Both the position numbers and the translations under genes were made by a program. Positions 5,816-7,607 of a DNA stretch of 7,607 nucleotides are shown here, piece by piece; positions within the stretch are counted from its first letter, which is position 1; each line of letters begins with the position of its first letter. A model generated the notes under the pieces. It was not told the DNA's origin. It was given only the letters and a program-made list of their open reading frames with translations, and did no database searches. The stretch is taken from positions 1 to 7,607 of the forward strand of contig JAFYQY010000139.1 of assembly GCA_017559685.1 (NCBI GenBank). Direction: 5' to 3'. This DNA is from Alistipes sp. (GTDB lineage: Bacteria; Bacteroidota; Bacteroidia; Bacteroidales; Rikenellaceae).

Positions 5816-6604
5816 CTATTTTACAGCCTCGTTAAGCAATACTGCCATACGATAGCCTGCCGAGGTCATCATCTCGTAGTTCAACTCCTCGAGCTCGTTA
5901 CGCTCACGACGAGTCATAACGTAGTCGGGATTAACTCGTGAGTAGAGCGCTGCAGCCTTCTCGCCTACCGATGTAGCCCAATCGTAGAGCGTACCCTTCG
6001 ACAACTCCGCACGCTTCTCTCCAAGACACAACTCCATATCCTCAGCCCACAAATCGCCCGAGAAACCGCCGTGCCAATGAGTATAGAAATCCCAGAATTT
6101 CAACCACTTATACTGCGCCGTAGTCTTACGCTTGCCGTAGTCGCCACCATAGCAGGCGAATGCGAAGTCAGCCTGCGACTGAGGGAAACCCTCGATGCGT
6201 ACATAGCCCATATTGTGCATCTCGCACATAAGGTTGATAAGGGTACGCAAAGCCTTTACGACCTCGCCCTTCTCGTGCGACTTATGAGCACGAATTACCG
6301 CCAACGACTGCTCGATACCCTTCAACGCATCCTCGCCCTCAACACCGATAGGTTTCATATCGGCCGAGAGGTGCAGGTAGCGCAACTCCTTCGAGTGGGT
6401 AGCCTTCTTCTTAGCCTCGAGGTCTCTCAAATAGAATACATCGTCATTATAGGAGGTGCCGAGATAGTTCTCTACCAATGCTTTAGCCTCGGGCGAGAGG
6501 TGCTTCTTAGCCAACAAGAACACTCCCTCGTCAGGACGCTTCTCCCAAGCTGTTGCAGCAGAAACGGTTGCAACAAATGCCAACATCAAAAATATCTTTT
6601 TCAT
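5816..6604 (-). CDS. Secreted S1/P1-fold protein with degenerate zinc site (class B, second subtype)
   Basis: This 262-residue protein has a signal peptide ending in Ala-Thr-Ala and mature Trp20. Asp25 replaces His6, Arg75 replaces His60, Asn124 replaces His116, Glu128 replaces Asp120, Tyr134 replaces His126 and Ser182 replaces Asp153. His178 (His149) is the only histidine ligand kept. It is followed by GGFSGDLWAEDME (179-191), close to the matching stretch in the other class B proteins. LYDWATSVGEK (206-216) and GYRMAVLLNE (250-259) place it in the same fold. The next gene in the transcript, 24 bp away, is another class B gene, so this pair breaks the A-B alternation and is probably a local duplication. 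A good Shine-Dalgarno sequence 8 bases before the ATG confirms the start. It is probably non-catalytic in the P1 sense; its role is not known. Confidence 0.8.
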   Translation of the reverse strand: MKKIFLMLAFVATVSAATAWEKRPDEGVFLLAKKHLSPEAKALVENYLGTSYNDDVFYLRDLEAKKKATHSKELRYLHLSADMKPIGVEGEDALKGIEQSLAVIRAHKSHEKGEVVKALRTLINLMCEMHNMGYVRIEGFPQSQADFAFACYGGDYGKRKTTAQYKWLKFWDFYTHWHGGFSGDLWAEDMELCLGEKRAELSKGTLYDWATSVGEKAAALYSRVNPDYVMTRRERNELEELNYEMMTSAGYRMAVLLNEAVK

Positions 6605-6612
6605 ACTCTAAT

Positions 6613-6619
6613 CTCCTTT
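6613..6619 (-). promoter_or_regulatory. Shine-Dalgarno sequence for the class B gene at 5816-6604
   Basis: On the minus strand AAAGGAG lies 8 bases upstream of the ATG, inside the 16-bp gap after the class A gene that stops at 6621. The spacing is close to ideal. With the site at 4172-4178 it is one of only two clear Shine-Dalgarno sequences in the array, and both serve class B genes directly downstream of a class A gene. Confidence 0.7.
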
Positions 6620-6620
6620 C

Positions 6621-7418
6621 TTATTTGAAAATCTCGTTAAGAACATAAGCCAAGCGGTATGCCGCCTTCAAAGCCATCTCATCAGCCAAGCCCAACACCT
6701 CAGCCTTCTGCTCAGCAGTAAGTTTTGAGATATCGGTTCCATTAGGTGTAATCTCGTAAGCACGGAATGTCTGCTTAATAATATCGTCACCCCAATAGTT
6801 GAAATTACCCTTCTTTACAATCTTCTTCACCTGCTTTGGTGTGAGCTTATCCACCTCCGCTGCGTACTTCTCGTACGACCAACCCTTGCGAGTAAATCCA
6901 GGCGAGCCATCCCAGAAGCCGTGGAACTTAACACTCTTTTTCTTGTTCTTCAACGCAATACCACGGTACTCAGGATGAATTTTAGTAACTCCTCCCACGT
7001 GTACAGGGCAGTGCATATCAGGCACCGAGTGTACCAAAATCAACAAGTGGTGGCGCACCAACGAGTCAGGCAAGTTGACATACTTACCATTACCCATCTC
7101 CTTCATAATATGATTGAGCTGACCCATAGCCTTGCCGCCTTTGCTCCAATCCAACTCACCCTCGGCATTCATCGAGAAGCCGTGCCAATTGTCGGTCTTA
7201 ACAAATGGTGGTACTGCACGCCAATGATCCATCCACGAGGCGTAGTAAGGGAGTGTGTGCTTGAGGTAGCGACGGCACTCCGACTTTGCCTTTGGAGTGA
7301 GGTGCTGCTCAGCAACATAAGCGATAGCGCCGTGACCGAATGTGCCCCACGCCATTGCGCTCTGAATACTCATCGAAGCAAACAAAGCGACGATTAAGAT
7401 AGAGAGTTTTCTTCTCAT
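6621..7418 (-). CDS. Secreted S1/P1-type zinc nuclease/phosphodiesterase (class A)
   Basis: This 265-residue protein has a signal peptide ending in Ala-Met-Ala and mature Trp24. The complete ligand set is visible: His29 (WGTFGH), Asp64 (WMD), His79 (WHG), His130 and Asp134 (LVHSVPD), His140 (HCPVH), and His166 and Asp170 (HGFWD). The DGSPGFTRKGW segment follows, as in the copies at 776-1570 and 2552-3346. The residue after His79 is Gly, where P1 nuclease has the base-stacking Phe61, and the other class A copies have Ser, so nucleotide binding may differ from P1. It is expected to hydrolyse nucleic acids or 3'-nucleotides with three zinc ions in the periplasm or outside the cell; the substrate is inferred. 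It starts 30 bp after the stop of the right-edge class B gene, behind an A-rich leader without a Shine-Dalgarno sequence, and ends 16 bp before a class B gene. Confidence 0.9.
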   Translation of the reverse strand: MRRKLSILIVALFASMSIQSAMAWGTFGHGAIAYVAEQHLTPKAKSECRRYLKHTLPYYASWMDHWRAVPPFVKTDNWHGFSMNAEGELDWSKGGKAMGQLNHIMKEMGNGKYVNLPDSLVRHHLLILVHSVPDMHCPVHVGGVTKIHPEYRGIALKNKKKSVKFHGFWDGSPGFTRKGWSYEKYAAEVDKLTPKQVKKIVKKGNFNYWGDDIIKQTFRAYEITPNGTDISKLTAEQKAEVLGLADEMALKAAYRLAYVLNEIFK

Positions 7419-7448
7419 AATCAGTTAGTTTTGTAGTTTTTATTGTTT

Positions 7449-7607
7449 TTATTTGAATATATCGTTCAAGAGTGCAGCCAAGCGATATCCAGCCTTTGCC
7501 ATACACTTGGTGTGGTTAAATTCGTGACGCTGTATCACATTTGTCGGCACAGGTTCGCCTGTATTGAAATACTTAAGCGCTCGCACCACATCCTCGCCAC
7601 TATTCTC
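7449..7607 (-). CDS. C-terminal part of a further class B S1/P1-fold protein, 5' end off the window
   Basis: The last 52 codons and a TAA stop are visible, and the frame is open to the right edge. The fragment contains VIQRHEFNHTKCMA followed by KAGYRLAALLNDIF. The pattern Ile-Gln-x-His-Glu, then His, Cys and Met-Ala before the final helix matches the class B copies at 1-769 and 1748-2545, and the GYRLAALLN end is the family's C-terminal helix. The catalytic region lies outside the window, so the class B call rests on the tail alone. Its stop is 30 bp before the class A gene at 6621-7418, so the array continues to the right. Confidence 0.75.
   Translation of the reverse strand, partial: ENSGEDVVRALKYFNTGEPVPTNVIQRHEFNHTKCMAKAGYRLAALLNDIFK

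Larger units (their letters stand above)
1..7607 (-). other. Tandem array of S1/P1-nuclease-fold paralogs, probably one operon
   Basis: All genes in the window are co-directional and belong to one superfamily: eight complete genes, two edge-truncated genes and one 3' remnant. Gaps in transcription order are 30, 16, 24, 22, 9, 29, 6, 177 and 6 bp. No clear Bacteroidota-type promoter (TAnnTTTG) was seen in the gaps, and no stem followed by a T-run. Both ends of the array lie outside the window, so its true size, promoter and flanking genes are unknown. Class order, from the right, is B-A-B-B-A-B-A-B-A-B. Single-transcript status is inferred from spacing and orientation only. Confidence 0.8.

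Noticed and set aside
7309..7506. 65-codon minus-strand frame overlapping the end of one gene and the start of the next
   Set aside because: It is out of frame with both neighbouring family genes, spans their joint and has no family motif or signal peptide.
1..7607. CRISPR array or toxin-antitoxin explanation for the repeated structure
   Set aside because: The repetition is at whole-gene scale with divergent protein sequences. There are no short regular repeats with spacers, and every gene encodes a signal peptide and family motifs.

Overview
The window is a single-family gene array. Every gene lies on the minus strand, reading right to left, and every one encodes a secreted protein of about 262-267 residues that I assign to the S1/P1 nuclease / zinc-dependent phospholipase C fold. 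I count eight complete genes, a ninth cut by the left edge (1-769), a tenth cut by the right edge (7449-7607), and the 21-codon 3' end of a lost eleventh copy (1589-1651). No gene of another family is present. The short Sec signal peptides, scarcity of Shine-Dalgarno sequences, A-rich leaders and type of proteins suggest Bacteroidota, probably Bacteroidales. The genus cannot be told from this window.

The paralogs fall into two classes. Class A (776-1570, 2552-3346, 4177-4965, 6621-7418) keeps all nine zinc-ligand positions of P1 nuclease: the mature N-terminal Trp, His6, Asp45, His60, His116, Asp120, His126, His149 and Asp153 in P1 numbering. These look like working metallo-phosphoesterases. 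Class B (1-769, 1748-2545, 3376-4167, 4988-5791, 5816-6604, and by its C-terminus 7449-7607) keeps the signal peptide, the Trp after it in most copies, a DWA segment and the C-terminal helix. It has lost most ligands in a patterned way: His6 becomes Asp, His116 becomes Asn, His126 becomes Asn or Tyr, Asp153 becomes Ser or Thr. Class B is therefore a conserved pseudoenzyme or an enzyme with different metal chemistry.

In transcription order the layout is B(partial)-A-B-B-A-B-A-B-[B scar]-A-B(partial), close to strict alternation. Gaps between genes are 6-30 bp except for one of 177 bp, so the whole array is probably one transcript starting right of the window; I see no convincing promoter or terminator inside. 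The 177-bp gap holds the gene scar plus a hairpin-rich, REP/MITE-like insert. The two leftmost A-B pairs are a tandem duplication with a period of exactly 1776 bp. Their spacer and signal-peptide DNA is about 95% identical although the mature class B proteins are only about 61% identical.

A likely reading is that each A enzyme is co-produced and co-exported with a B partner, and that the array grows, shrinks and diversifies by recombination among its copies. The enzymatic prediction for class A rests on established family knowledge; the pairing of A with B is inference.
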